DNA from: Eubacteriaceae bacterium UBA1433
GTDB lineage: Bacteria; Bacillota; Clostridia; Eubacteriales; UBA1433
NCBI GenBank assembly: GCA_002329295.1
Contig: DCTT01000026.1
Location: 234,561 to 276,302 of the forward strand
Direction: 5' to 3'
Length of the DNA stretch: 41,742 bases
Shown: piece after piece, positions 26,140-35,431 of the stretch
Position numbering within the stretch: position 1 is the first letter of the stretch
How the letters are laid out: each line of letters starts with the position of its first letter
Program-made: the position numbers and the translations under genes
The notes under the pieces: model-generated
The model's database searches: none
Told to the model about the DNA's origin: nothing
Seen by the model: the letters and a program-made list of their open reading frames with translations, nothing else

Positions 26140-28968
26140 TTAATGTGATTTCAGAACTTTTTTCAGATATTGCCCGGTATAACTCTTTGTATTTTGCATA
26201 ATTTCTTCAGGGGTGCCCGTTGCAATGACCTCTCCCCCTCTGTCGCCTCCCTCAGGTCCCATGTCGATAATGTAATCCGCACATTTAATCATATCCAGAT
26301 TGTGTTCAATAATAATGACGGTATTCCCGCTTTCTTTGAGTCTTTGCAACACTTTAAGCAGTTTGTTTACATCATCGGCATGCAATCCCGTTGTAGGTTC
26401 ATCCAACAAATATAGTGTCTTGCCCGTGGCACGTTTGCTCAATTCATAGGCTAACTTGATTCTCTGCGCCTCTCCTCCCGACAAGGTTGTGGAAGATTGC
26501 CCCAATTTTACATAGGACAAACCCACATCATTGAGGATTTGCAATCTGTTGCGAATCGTAGGAATGTTTTGAAAAAAATCCAGTGCTTCTTCCGCCGTCA
26601 TATTCAATACATCGGCAATATTTTTCCCCTTATAATGCACGCTCAATGTCTCATGGTTGTAACGTTTTCCTTTACACACTTCGCATTCTACATAGACATC
26701 GGACAAAAAATGCATCTCCACTTTGATAATACCGTCTCCCATACAACTTTCACAACGCCCGCCTTTTACATTGAAAGAAAAATGTCCTTTGTTAAATCCG
26801 CGCATTTTTGCTTCGTTGGTAGAGGCAAACAAATTTCTGATGTCATCAAACACGCCCGTATAGGTCGCCGGATTGCTCCTCGGCGTTCTGCCAATGGGAG
26901 ACTGGTCGATTTCGATTACTTTGTCAATATGTTCCAGCCCTATAATCGCATCATGCGCTCCGGGCTTTACATTGCTTTTGTAGAGCGCCTTAGCGGCTCC
27001 TTTATACAATATCTCGTTAATCAATGTGCTCTTTCCCGAACCGGATACACCTGTCACAAAGGTCATAATCCCTAAAGGAATGGTCACATCAATATTTTTT
27101 AAATTGTTTTCTCTTGCACCGATGATTTTAATTTCTTTTCCCTGACCAACCGCTCGTTTTTTCGGTACCGCTATTTTTTTCGCACCGCTTAAATATTGTC
27201 CTGTGATGGATTTTTTTGTTGACTTTATTTTTTCCACAGTTCCTGTCGCCACAACCTGCCCGCCATGAATCCCTGCTCCCGGTCCAATATCTACAATATA
27301 GTCCGCTTCATACATCGTCTCTTCATCGTGTTCTACCACAATAAGCGTATTGTCTAATTTTACAAGTTTTCGCAGTGTATCCAACAACTTTCGATTATCA
27401 CGCTGATGCAGACCTATGCTGGGTTCGTCCAATACATACAAAACGCCGGTAAGACCTGATCCGATTTGGGTTGCCAGGCGAATGCGCTGACTTTCTCCTC
27501 CGGAAAGGGACGCCGAGGAGCGAAACAATGTCAAATACTCCAATCCTACATTGATTAAAAAAGTCAGTCGTTCTTTAATCTCTGCCAAAACTTGCGTTGC
27601 AATGGTTTTTTCTTTTTCGCTTAATACTAAGTTTTCGATAAATGCAAGCGCTTGATCAATCGATAGCTTTGTAAATTCGATAATGTTTTTCCCGCCCACC
27701 GTCACATGGCGCGAAGACTCTTTCAATCGATCTCCTTTGCAAAGAGGACACGGCGTGTAATGCATAAATGATTGATAATATTTTTTCATGCTCATACTTT
27801 GTGTCTGATGATATCTTCGTTTGATGGTGGGGATAATGCCTTCAAATACAGGATTGAATTCTCCGGCAAAACTGTTGCTGACATACTGTACGTTTATTTT
27901 TTTATCCCCGGTTCCATACATCAAAATATTACGTGTTTTTTGATCGAGTTTTTCATAGGGCATATGAATATCAATGCCGTATTCTTTGACCAAAGCCTCC
28001 ATATAAAAAAACGCAAGGCCGCCTTTTTTTGAAAAGTTCCAGCCGGCAATATCAATCGCCCCTTGAGACAGCGAAAGAGTTTTATCTTTTACCACCATAT
28101 CTTCGTCTACTTCAAAGAGCATACCCAACCCTGAACATTTTTCACAGGCACCGAAAGGGGTATTAAAAGAAAAATCACGCGGTTCCAGTTTTTCCAAACT
28201 GATATTGCAGTCGGGACAAGCATATTTTTCAGAATATATGCGTCTTTCCTGCCCCAAAATATCACAGATTACAATACCGTCCGATAAGTGCAGTGCATTT
28301 TGTACACTGTCAGCCAACCGACTCCGCACACTGTCTTTCATCTTTAATCTGTCTACAACCACTTCTATCGTATGTTTGATGTTTTTGTCCAGTTCAGGTA
28401 CTTCATTGATGTCATACATCTCTTTATCCACCAACACCCTAACATAACCGCTTTTTTTAAGATTTTCAAGCAGCTTTTTATGTTGTCCTTTTTGCCCTTT
28501 CACAACCGGTGCTAGAATATAAAACGCCTGCCCTTCCGGCATGGACATCATATCTTCCATCATCATATCAATGCTTTGCGACGTGATTTCTTTGCCGCAG
28601 GACGGACAATGCGCTATGCCGATTCGTGCATAGAGCAATCTTAAATAATCATAAATTTCTGTGACGGTACCCACGGTGGAACGCGGATTGCGATTCGTTG
28701 TTTTTTGATCGATGGAAATGGCGGGCGAAAGCCCTTCGATGTATTCCACGTCCGGTTTATTCATCTGTCCCAAAAATTGTCGGGCATAGGCCGACAGGCT
28801 TTCAATATAGCGACGCTGACCTTCGGCATAAATGGTATCGAAAGCCAGCGATGTTTTACCTGAACCGGACAGCCCTGTAAACACTACCAGCTTATTTTTC
28901 GGAATTTTTAAAGATATATTTTTTAAATTATTTTCATTTGCACCACGAATAATAATTTGTTTACTCAT
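26140..28968 (-). CDS. uvrA: Excinuclease ABC subunit A (UvrA)
   Basis: A 942-residue ATPase that finds bulky DNA damage and loads UvrB in nucleotide excision repair. Both ABC modules are intact: Walker A GLSGSGKTSLAFD (about 32) with signature LSGGESQRIRLA (about 489), and GVSGSGKSTLINE (about 641) with LSGGEAQRIKLA (about 832). Zinc-binding Cys pairs are visible (CPDC with CEKC near 250-280, CESC with CEVC near 740). Length is typical. It starts 40 bases past the phosphopantetheinyl transferase gene, so the two may share a transcript. No uvrB or uvrC gene lies nearby in the window. Confidence 0.98.
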   Translation of the reverse strand: MSKQIIIRGANENNLKNISLKIPKNKLVVFTGLSGSGKTSLAFDTIYAEGQRRYIESLSAYARQFLGQMNKPDVEYIEGLSPAISIDQKTTNRNPRSTVGTVTEIYDYLRLLYARIGIAHCPSCGKEITSQSIDMMMEDMMSMPEGQAFYILAPVVKGQKGQHKKLLENLKKSGYVRVLVDKEMYDINEVPELDKNIKHTIEVVVDRLKMKDSVRSRLADSVQNALHLSDGIVICDILGQERRIYSEKYACPDCNISLEKLEPRDFSFNTPFGACEKCSGLGMLFEVDEDMVVKDKTLSLSQGAIDIAGWNFSKKGGLAFFYMEALVKEYGIDIHMPYEKLDQKTRNILMYGTGDKKINVQYVSNSFAGEFNPVFEGIIPTIKRRYHQTQSMSMKKYYQSFMHYTPCPLCKGDRLKESSRHVTVGGKNIIEFTKLSIDQALAFIENLVLSEKEKTIATQVLAEIKERLTFLINVGLEYLTLFRSSASLSGGESQRIRLATQIGSGLTGVLYVLDEPSIGLHQRDNRKLLDTLRKLVKLDNTLIVVEHDEETMYEADYIVDIGPGAGIHGGQVVATGTVEKIKSTKKSITGQYLSGAKKIAVPKKRAVGQGKEIKIIGARENNLKNIDVTIPLGIMTFVTGVSGSGKSTLINEILYKGAAKALYKSNVKPGAHDAIIGLEHIDKVIEIDQSPIGRTPRSNPATYTGVFDDIRNLFASTNEAKMRGFNKGHFSFNVKGGRCESCMGDGIIKVEMHFLSDVYVECEVCKGKRYNHETLSVHYKGKNIADVLNMTAEEALDFFQNIPTIRNRLQILNDVGLSYVKLGQSSTTLSGGEAQRIKLAYELSKRATGKTLYLLDEPTTGLHADDVNKLLKVLQRLKESGNTVIIIEHNLDMIKCADYIIDMGPEGGDRGGEVIATGTPEEIMQNTKSYTGQYLKKVLKSH

Positions 28969-29008
28969 GTCATTCTCTTTTCTGTTTGCCGATAAAATTT
29001 TCTTTTCA

Positions 29009-29653
29009 TTATAACATAGCTTCTTTCAAACAAAAACTTTGTATTTGCTGTGTCGTTACGATTATTTTTTCTGCCGTTTTTTCTTGAAAGGAACATGCGC
29101 ACAACCCATACCCTTGCTGCTTAAACACATGAACCATTGCCTGCTCCTCTTTTATTTGGTCACTGATTTTTTTTAAATCTGTTATCACGCTGCCACCCTT
29201 TAATTTGATATACGACTCTTTCATTGCCCATATCTCCGCAAAAGCCTCCTCTCGATTCGAAGCTGAGAATATTTGTTCCCGCTCTTCTTGCGAACAGACT
29301 CGTTTAAGCAGTTTGTCGCTCACAGGACGCACTTTTTCGATATCTACGCCACATTCATCTTTTGATATGCCGCAAGCTACTGCATCATGACTATGACTGA
29401 TATTAAAATATATCGCACGATTCGCAAGATAGGGTTTACCGTTTTTGTATGCCAGCACAATGCCTTTCCTGTCGATTTGATGCTCTTTTAGTCCATATGA
29501 CAGCAATAAAAATGCTGCAACATGCATCATTCTGCCTTTTGACGTTGTCATTTTTTTTACTCGAGCTAATCTTTCCGCCGGCATTTGTGACCATCCCCAC
29601 TGAATGGCCGAGTCCTCTATTTTACTTGCGCCGTCTAACACATATACTTTCAT
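29009..29653 (-). CDS. 4'-phosphopantetheinyl transferase, Sfp type
   Basis: A 214-residue enzyme that moves the phosphopantetheine arm of coenzyme A onto carrier proteins. The family motifs are present: GVDIEKVRPV with the metal-binding Asp (about 105), and WAMKESYIKLKG with the catalytic Glu and Lys (about 150). NISHSHDAVACGIS precedes the first motif, as expected. I chose ATG at 29653 (MKVYVLDG), preceded by AAGGAACG, over a TTG start 13 codons upstream. Sfp types serve peptide or polyketide synthases, but some bacteria use one for fatty-acid acyl carrier protein too. No synthase is in the window, so the target is open. Confidence 0.9.
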   Translation of the reverse strand: MKVYVLDGASKIEDSAIQWGWSQMPAERLARVKKMTTSKGRMMHVAAFLLLSYGLKEHQIDRKGIVLAYKNGKPYLANRAIYFNISHSHDAVACGISKDECGVDIEKVRPVSDKLLKRVCSQEEREQIFSASNREEAFAEIWAMKESYIKLKGGSVITDLKKISDQIKEEQAMVHVFKQQGYGLCACSFQEKTAEKIIVTTQQIQSFCLKEAML

Positions 29654-29872
29654 AACCGTTCCTTGTATTTTTTGCTGTAAGCAGATATTCAACCCAACAC
29701 ATTATTGGCATTTGCAAAACAAAACATTTACACCCGTAGTATAATATTTTTAATGCTTATCTCTTTGAGAGTATCGAGGCATAAAGATGATTGTTTCTCT
29801 TTGATTTGATTTTGTTTAACTTGCCTGTTTTTTTTGTTTGTTCATTCCGCAAATTTTAAAAAATGCCCATAC

Positions 29873-29909
29873 AAAAACAATCCGGAAACAGAGTGTTCGG
29901 ATTGTTTTA
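29873..29909 (-). terminator. Terminator of the DUF5317 protein gene
   Basis: A perfect 10-bp stem (29875-29884 with 29898-29907) with a 13-base loop is followed on the minus strand by a T-rich tail. It begins a few bases past the stop at 29915. Confidence 0.8.
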
Positions 29910-29914
29910 AAAAA

Positions 29915-31768
29915 TCACCTTTTTCTTCTGAACTTATAATTTGGATTTTCTATAAATCTTCCATTTTGTATGATAAACATATCGTCCACATTGATTCCCT
30001 GTTCACGCTTGATATCCGTTTCAATCTTTTCTTTTTCTTTGTTGTTTACCGCATTGGTTTTTCGAATATCAATATCATATTCATATAACTGTTGCAAAAA
30101 CATTTCTTTTCGTTCCTGCAACGGCACCTCTTCATCGTCCTTAATGGTCAGTGTATATTTGTCCTCGTTATATTCAAATCCTGCTCCGCCTTTAATCGCA
30201 CGCAAAATCGTTCTGGTCGAAGGACGCGCAATTTGGCGCGTGATGACCGGCTGACCTATAGTTTCTTCTTCCAATTTTACACGGTCTTCTTCCTCAACCC
30301 TTGCCAAATCCCGCATGGAGAGTTGGCGTGTATCAGAAAGCAAACTGCTTTCTGCTGTCTCTTCTTCATCATCCATCGCCTCTATACTGGTCAATGCTTC
30401 AGAAATCTCTGTATCAACTATTTGCGCTTCACTGACCGATGCAGCGGTATCAGGCGATAAATATTGTCTCATAATATCTTCCGTACCGTCTGCTGCAAGG
30501 CTGCTTGGGTCAGCGTCACTTTTTGCATGTTCCTGCTCTTTCTGCAATCCATCGGCATCGGTTTGTTGTGCTATGTTTTTTATATAATCTTTGAGTGGCG
30601 AATTTATTTCAAACATATCAATGTACTTCGCCATTTCTTCATCCAAAAACGTCAGTTGCCCTGGCTCGACTTCCACGCCTTCTCCCGGTGTTACTGCAAT
30701 ACTTGCTTCTGTCGATTCCATTTTTTCAGGTTCATGGACAACGGCTCCCATTTCTTCGGCAACCTCAATAACCACTTCTGCCGATTTCGCCGATACCAAA
30801 GGCGCCTGCACAGCAGAATCCGTAGATGTTTTTTCATGTTGCTCTTGCTCTTCCTCGGGTTTTAACTGATGGGGCTGGTTTGTTGCTGCAGTCTCAACTC
30901 CTGGATCTATCACTTGTTTGTCTCTGAATTCTTGATTATCTCTTGCCTGCTCTTGCTGTTTTTCTTTTGGAATATTGTGATGCGGAGCCTCTTCGTGTGC
31001 AATATGCACATTATCGCCCGGCGCCGGCTCTTTTACTTCCGATATTTCTTCAATCAAACGGGTAATTGCATTGGTTTCATGTTCACTGCCGGTTTCAAAT
31101 AGATGATTTGCGTTTTCTTCCGGCTCGAAAAATTCACTGATATCTACTAATTTAACGTCTTTATTGAAAAATTCTTCTTCTCTTTCACGCTCTTTTTTGG
31201 CGCTGAAAAGATTTTCTTTCATTGTTTCTCGCACCAACATCTTTTGAATGGCTAAAAACAAACCGACAAACAAAATCAAATCTCCTACACTGATTACAAC
31301 ACTCAAAGGATAAAAAGAAGGCATCGGAATAATATCACACAATATTTTCAGCTTGGTGCTGGTACCCATAACCATGCTGATCGCAGACATCTTTTGCAAA
31401 AAAACATTGCCGTTTTCCGCTAATCCCGCCATAGCGGCAGCGTCCAGCGACAAGGGCATTTTCCCTCCGTTGATAAAGGTAACCGTAAAATTTAAAAACA
31501 CCCCTGCCAATATAATCATCATTTCCGGTCGCTCAATGTTTCTGAGCAAAAACCCAAACAACAACAAATAGCTCAGCAAATAGACGAACATCGTATAATT
31601 GCCGATGGTTTCAGTTAATTTGTTTCCAAAAAACACCAGCGCCAGCTGAACGATTAAATAAGCAAAAAAAAGACTTTTTAATTTTACTTCATATTTTGTA
31701 ATATGGTCGATTTTCCCTCTTCGAATCAGGGCTATGATAACACTGATGAGAATTACTTCAATAATCAT
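29915..31768 (-). CDS. DUF5317 membrane protein with long acidic cytoplasmic tail
   Basis: A 617-residue protein. Residues 1-195 are a membrane domain of about five helices that matches DUF5317: IALIRRGKI near the start and FINGGKMPLSLDAA in the middle. This family is widespread in Clostridia, without a known function. Residues about 200-540 are a hydrophilic, Glu-rich, probably disordered tail. The last 80 residues are basic and look folded or helical (YTLTIKDDEEVPLQERKEMF, ending NPNYKFRRKR). Most DUF5317 proteins I know of are just the membrane part, so the extension is unusual. The gene is between the HAD phosphatase and phosphopantetheinyl transferase genes and has its own terminator. 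Confidence 0.7.
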   Translation of the reverse strand: MIIEVILISVIIALIRRGKIDHITKYEVKLKSLFFAYLIVQLALVFFGNKLTETIGNYTMFVYLLSYLLLFGFLLRNIERPEMMIILAGVFLNFTVTFINGGKMPLSLDAAAMAGLAENGNVFLQKMSAISMVMGTSTKLKILCDIIPMPSFYPLSVVISVGDLILFVGLFLAIQKMLVRETMKENLFSAKKEREREEEFFNKDVKLVDISEFFEPEENANHLFETGSEHETNAITRLIEEISEVKEPAPGDNVHIAHEEAPHHNIPKEKQQEQARDNQEFRDKQVIDPGVETAATNQPHQLKPEEEQEQHEKTSTDSAVQAPLVSAKSAEVVIEVAEEMGAVVHEPEKMESTEASIAVTPGEGVEVEPGQLTFLDEEMAKYIDMFEINSPLKDYIKNIAQQTDADGLQKEQEHAKSDADPSSLAADGTEDIMRQYLSPDTAASVSEAQIVDTEISEALTSIEAMDDEEETAESSLLSDTRQLSMRDLARVEEEDRVKLEEETIGQPVITRQIARPSTRTILRAIKGGAGFEYNEDKYTLTIKDDEEVPLQERKEMFLQQLYEYDIDIRKTNAVNNKEKEKIETDIKREQGINVDDMFIIQNGRFIENPNYKFRRKR

Positions 31769-31872
31769 ACGTATCCAATACCTTTTTCGATAAATTCGTG
31801 TTTCTATTTATATTAACATAATTTAATAAAAAATAAAACGCCCGCCGCTTATTTTCTGCCATGTATCCTTTC

Positions 31873-32526
31873 TTATGTACCCAGTGCAAAATATCGATAT
31901 AACTCTTTTACGTTTTCGGCAACAAACGTTATGGGAATCTCCCGCATTTCTTCTTTGTCCCCGTAGCCGTATTTTGCCCAAATAAAATCCATTTTATAAC
32001 AAGCGGCTCCTTCTCCATCATAATGTTTGTCACCAATCATAATGCATTGCTGAGCCGAATATGCCGTTTGCTCCATCACTACCTTTAACAGTTCTTTTTT
32101 CCCGGCACGACTTCCGTCTTCCATGCTGCCCGCCACACAATCAAAATACGCAATTAACCGGCTGTTTTCCAGCATTAACAACGCATATTTTTGATATTTT
32201 GTCGTGGCCACCGCCAATGTCCTGCCCTCTTTGCGCAGTGTTTTTATCAAATCTTCGATTCCGTTATAGAGGCTGTATTCAAACATGCCTTGCTTATAAT
32301 AATATGCTCGATAATGCCGTACGGCCTCCCTTGCCTCTTTCTCAGGCAGACCGTAGAGGTGACGAAAACTATCGATAAGCGACGGACCGATTATCGAATT
32401 TTCATACTGCGGCAAATAAGCAAATCCCATCTCTTTTGCTGCATACTGAAATCCGCGCACAATGCCTTGTTTGGTATCGGCAAGGGTACCGTCTAAATCA
32501 AAAATCACACATGCATGATTACTCAT
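31873..32526 (-). CDS. HAD-family phosphatase (phosphoglycolate phosphatase-like)
   Basis: A 217-residue HAD hydrolase. Motif I is FDLDGTLADT with the nucleophile Asp (about 10), motif II is the Thr in VATTKYQKY, motif III is a Lys in GSRAGKKELL, and motif IV is GDKHYDGEGA. The helical cap lies between motifs I and II. It resembles Gph and YjjG/PpaX-type phosphatases that clear phosphoglycolate or small phosphate esters. The true substrate cannot be read. It follows recA by 33 bases on the same strand and may be the last gene of that operon. Confidence 0.88.
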   Translation of the reverse strand: MSNHACVIFDLDGTLADTKQGIVRGFQYAAKEMGFAYLPQYENSIIGPSLIDSFRHLYGLPEKEAREAVRHYRAYYYKQGMFEYSLYNGIEDLIKTLRKEGRTLAVATTKYQKYALLMLENSRLIAYFDCVAGSMEDGSRAGKKELLKVVMEQTAYSAQQCIMIGDKHYDGEGAACYKMDFIWAKYGYGDKEEMREIPITFVAENVKELYRYFALGT

Positions 32527-32559
32527 ATTTTGTTCCCGTTTGATGTTTGCTTTTCAAAA

Positions 32560-33609
32560 TCATTTTTTTCTTCTCCCGTCCAAATTCAAGTTGTCATAAT
32601 CTCTCTCTGCAGCAGGCCTGGTCTGTTGAATCCCGAATTTGTCCCGGATTTTTTGTTCGATTTCATCGCATATGCTCGGATTTTCTTCCAGATATTTTTT
32701 AATGTTTTCCCGACCCTGTCCCAACCGCTCTCCATTGTAAGAATACCATGCCCCTGACTTTTCAACGATTCCCGCCTCGCTGGCTACATCCACAATATCG
32801 CCTTCTTTGGAAATTCCTTTTCCGTACATAATATCGAAATCCGCAGATTTAAAGGGAGGCGCCACTTTGTTTTTTACGACTTTTACACGTGTGCGGCTGC
32901 CTACCATATCGGTGCCGTGTTTGATGGTCTCAACGCGTCTTACTTCCAACCGCACGGAAGAATAAAACTTCAACGCTCTGCCTCCCGGCGTCACTTCAGG
33001 GTTTCCGAACATAACTCCGACCTTTTCACGCAACTGATTGATGAAGATGGCGCAACAATTGCTTTTGCTCACTGCTCCTGCCAGCTTTCTCAAAGCCTGA
33101 GACATCAGCCGTGCCTGCAGCCCGATGTGTTGATCCCCCATCTCTCCTTCAATTTCCGCACGCGGCACCAACGCCGCCACAGAATCCACCACTACAATGT
33201 CTACGGCACCGCTTCGCACAAGCGCTTCCACAATTTCCAAAGCTTGCTCGCCGGTATCCGGCTGCGAAACAATTAAGTTGTCAATATCTACTCCCAACGC
33301 TTTGGCATAGACCGGATCCAGGGCATGTTCTGCATCTACAAAAGCTGCAATACCTCCTTGCTTTTGCGCTTCGGCGGCAATGTGCAATGCCACTGTGGTT
33401 TTCCCGGAAGACTCCGGTCCGTAAATTTCTACAATACGTCCTCGCGGAACCCCGCCAATGCCTAAAGCGATATCCAGTCCGATGGAAGAAGTGGAGATCG
33501 CCTCCACGTTCATGCTGGCGACATTGTCACCAAGGCGCATGACCGAACCTTCTCCAAATTGTTTTTCCAAACTTTTTATTGTCAGTTCCAGTGCTTTGTC
33601 TTTTTCCAT
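32560..33609 (-). CDS. recA: RecA recombinase
   Basis: A 349-residue RecA, which forms filaments on single-stranded DNA, pairs homologous strands and triggers SOS self-cleavage of LexA-type repressors. Walker A is GPESSGKTT (about 64-72) and Walker B is VDIVVVDSVAALVPRAE. The loop GDQHIGLQARLMSQ and the NQLREKVGVMFGNPEVTPGG region are conserved. Length is typical. AGGTGA lies five bases before the ATG. It comes 31 bases after cinA, an arrangement common in Gram-positive bacteria. I saw no clear LexA box directly upstream, which fits transcription from within the operon. Confidence 0.98.
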   Translation of the reverse strand: MEKDKALELTIKSLEKQFGEGSVMRLGDNVASMNVEAISTSSIGLDIALGIGGVPRGRIVEIYGPESSGKTTVALHIAAEAQKQGGIAAFVDAEHALDPVYAKALGVDIDNLIVSQPDTGEQALEIVEALVRSGAVDIVVVDSVAALVPRAEIEGEMGDQHIGLQARLMSQALRKLAGAVSKSNCCAIFINQLREKVGVMFGNPEVTPGGRALKFYSSVRLEVRRVETIKHGTDMVGSRTRVKVVKNKVAPPFKSADFDIMYGKGISKEGDIVDVASEAGIVEKSGAWYSYNGERLGQGRENIKKYLEENPSICDEIEQKIRDKFGIQQTRPAAERDYDNLNLDGRRKK

Positions 33610-33640
33610 TTTTTCACCTGCTTCTATAGTATTTTCTTAC

Positions 33641-34882
33641 TTATTTTTCATCATCCTGCAAAACAATTTGTCTGACCATATTAAGCGCATAGTTGGCTGT
33701 GCGCAATTGATGCGACCTTCTTCTCGTAGAATACAGAATTTTTCTGCAGGAAATCTGACCTTTATAGGCTACGGCAATATAGGTCAACCCCACCGGCTTT
33801 TCTTCGCTGCCTCCCTCTGGCCCTGAGATACCGGTTATTGCCACGGCAACATCCGCATCGCTCAATTTTGCGATTCCCGCAGCCATTTCACGTACTGTTT
33901 CTTCACTGACAGCACCAAATTGTTCCAGCGTTTCTTTTTGGACGCCCAACACGCGCATTTTCGCTTCATTGCTGTAGGTAACCATACTGCCATAAAACAC
34001 TTTGGAAGAGCCCGGATTTTCGGTAATGGCCGCCGCGAGATTGCCTCCTGTGCAAGATTCGGCCACTGCCAATGTCAAATTTCTTTCCTCTAACAAGTTC
34101 AAAATCACGCGCGAGAGACTGACATCTTCCGTGGCAAAAATGCCGTCTCCTACACGCTGATAGATAATATCTTCATATTTTTGCAGCAATACATCGGCAT
34201 CTTCTTTCTTTTCCGCATTGGCTGTAACCCGCAACAAAATTCCGTCTTCCTTGGCATAAGTGGCAATGGTCGGATTACTTTGTTTGTCTACCAAATCCAA
34301 CAACATATGCTCCAGTGCGCTCTCCCCGTAGTTGGTAATTTTATAATATCTGGAATAAAAGGTTTTTCCCGACTTTTCCATTAAGTACGGCAAAATATAT
34401 TCGTCAAACATCGGAATCATTTCACGCGGCGGTCCCGGCAGCAAAATAATCGCTTTGGTTTTTTCGTTGTTTTCAATCAGCACGCCGGGCGCCGTACCAT
34501 TTTTGTTGTACAGCATCTTCGCCCCTTTCGGGATGTCTGCCTGCTTGAGATTGTTCGGTGTCATTCTGTCTTTGAAAATCGTTTCGAGATTTTTCATCCA
34601 TTCATCGTTGACCTCCATCTCAAGACCCATAATCTCCGCTGCGGTTTCTTTCGTTAAATCATCCTGCGTCGGGCCAAGACCTCCGGTAGCAATCACAATA
34701 TCGCTTCGTTCATAAGCTTCTTCAAACGCAGCCTTTAAACGTTTCGGGTTGTCTCCCGTCGTTGTATGATAAAGCAGATTCATCCCTATCTCATTTAAAC
34801 GTTTTGAAATGTATTGAGAATTTGTGTCGATAATGTCACCTAACAAAATTTCCGTGCCTACACAAATAATTTCGCAATGCAT
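33641..34882 (-). CDS. cinA: CinA, competence/damage-inducible protein with nicotinamide-nucleotide amidase domain
   Basis: A 413-residue two-domain protein. The N-terminal part (1-170) is the MoaB/Mog-like CinA domain (CVGTEILLGDIIDTNSQYIS, then VIATGGLGPTQDDLTKE). The C-terminal part (about 255-413) is the PncC amidase domain (VAESCTGGNLAAAIT, then TGISGPEGGSEEKPVG). Such enzymes recycle pyridine nucleotides by deamidating nicotinamide mononucleotide, and the N-terminal domain can act as an ADP-ribose pyrophosphatase. GGAG precedes the ATG. It lies 12 bases past pgsA and before recA, as in many Bacillota. Confidence 0.95.
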   Translation of the reverse strand: MHCEIICVGTEILLGDIIDTNSQYISKRLNEIGMNLLYHTTTGDNPKRLKAAFEEAYERSDIVIATGGLGPTQDDLTKETAAEIMGLEMEVNDEWMKNLETIFKDRMTPNNLKQADIPKGAKMLYNKNGTAPGVLIENNEKTKAIILLPGPPREMIPMFDEYILPYLMEKSGKTFYSRYYKITNYGESALEHMLLDLVDKQSNPTIATYAKEDGILLRVTANAEKKEDADVLLQKYEDIIYQRVGDGIFATEDVSLSRVILNLLEERNLTLAVAESCTGGNLAAAITENPGSSKVFYGSMVTYSNEAKMRVLGVQKETLEQFGAVSEETVREMAAGIAKLSDADVAVAITGISGPEGGSEEKPVGLTYIAVAYKGQISCRKILYSTRRRSHQLRTANYALNMVRQIVLQDDEK

Positions 34883-34894
34883 ACTTTTTTGCTC

Positions 34895-35431
34895 CTATTT
34901 CATATTTATTTTTTTTCGATTTTTATAAAAATATTCCGCTCCCGACACTATGGTCAGCAGCAGCATCAGACCGATGAAGATATCGCCGATGATGACGGCA
35001 GAGATGTGAAAGCCTATTTCAAAGTGCAGGTAAATCAATCCCACCAATTGAACCACTGTTTTCAGTTTCCCCGATTTGCCCGCCGCTAACACCACACCGT
35101 CCGCAGCCACCGCCGCACGCAAACCCGTCACGGCAAATTCACGAAATAAAATCAAAAACACCACCCATACATTGATCCGTCCGATCAACATGAAGCACAG
35201 CAATGCCGCCGTGACCAGCATTTTATCGGCTAACGGATCTGCAAATTTGCCGAAAGAGGAAATCAAGTTTCTGCTTCTTGCAAGATACCCGTCCAAAAAA
35301 TCCGTAAAGCTGGCAAGAGCATACACTGCCACTGCATAAAAATAATGCCCGTTAAAATCCGCCAAAAACAGTGCAATATAAATGGGAATCAACAAAATTC
35401 TGCTGAGCGTCAACTTATTGGCTATATTCAT
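34895..35431 (-). CDS. pgsA: CDP-diacylglycerol-glycerol-3-phosphate phosphatidyltransferase
   Basis: A 178-residue membrane enzyme that makes phosphatidylglycerol phosphate from CDP-diacylglycerol and glycerol-3-phosphate. The CDP-alcohol phosphotransferase motif is complete: DFLDGYLAR followed by GKFADPLADK (the three conserved Asp). Four to five membrane helices follow. LTLSRILLIPIYI is the family start. It overlaps the end of rimO by 17 bases, a sign of translational coupling. The stretch GGAGAGG lies 12 bases before the ATG, longer than ideal. Confidence 0.95.
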   Translation of the reverse strand: MNIANKLTLSRILLIPIYIALFLADFNGHYFYAVAVYALASFTDFLDGYLARSRNLISSFGKFADPLADKMLVTAALLCFMLIGRINVWVVFLILFREFAVTGLRAAVAADGVVLAAGKSGKLKTVVQLVGLIYLHFEIGFHISAVIIGDIFIGLMLLLTIVSGAEYFYKNRKKINMK

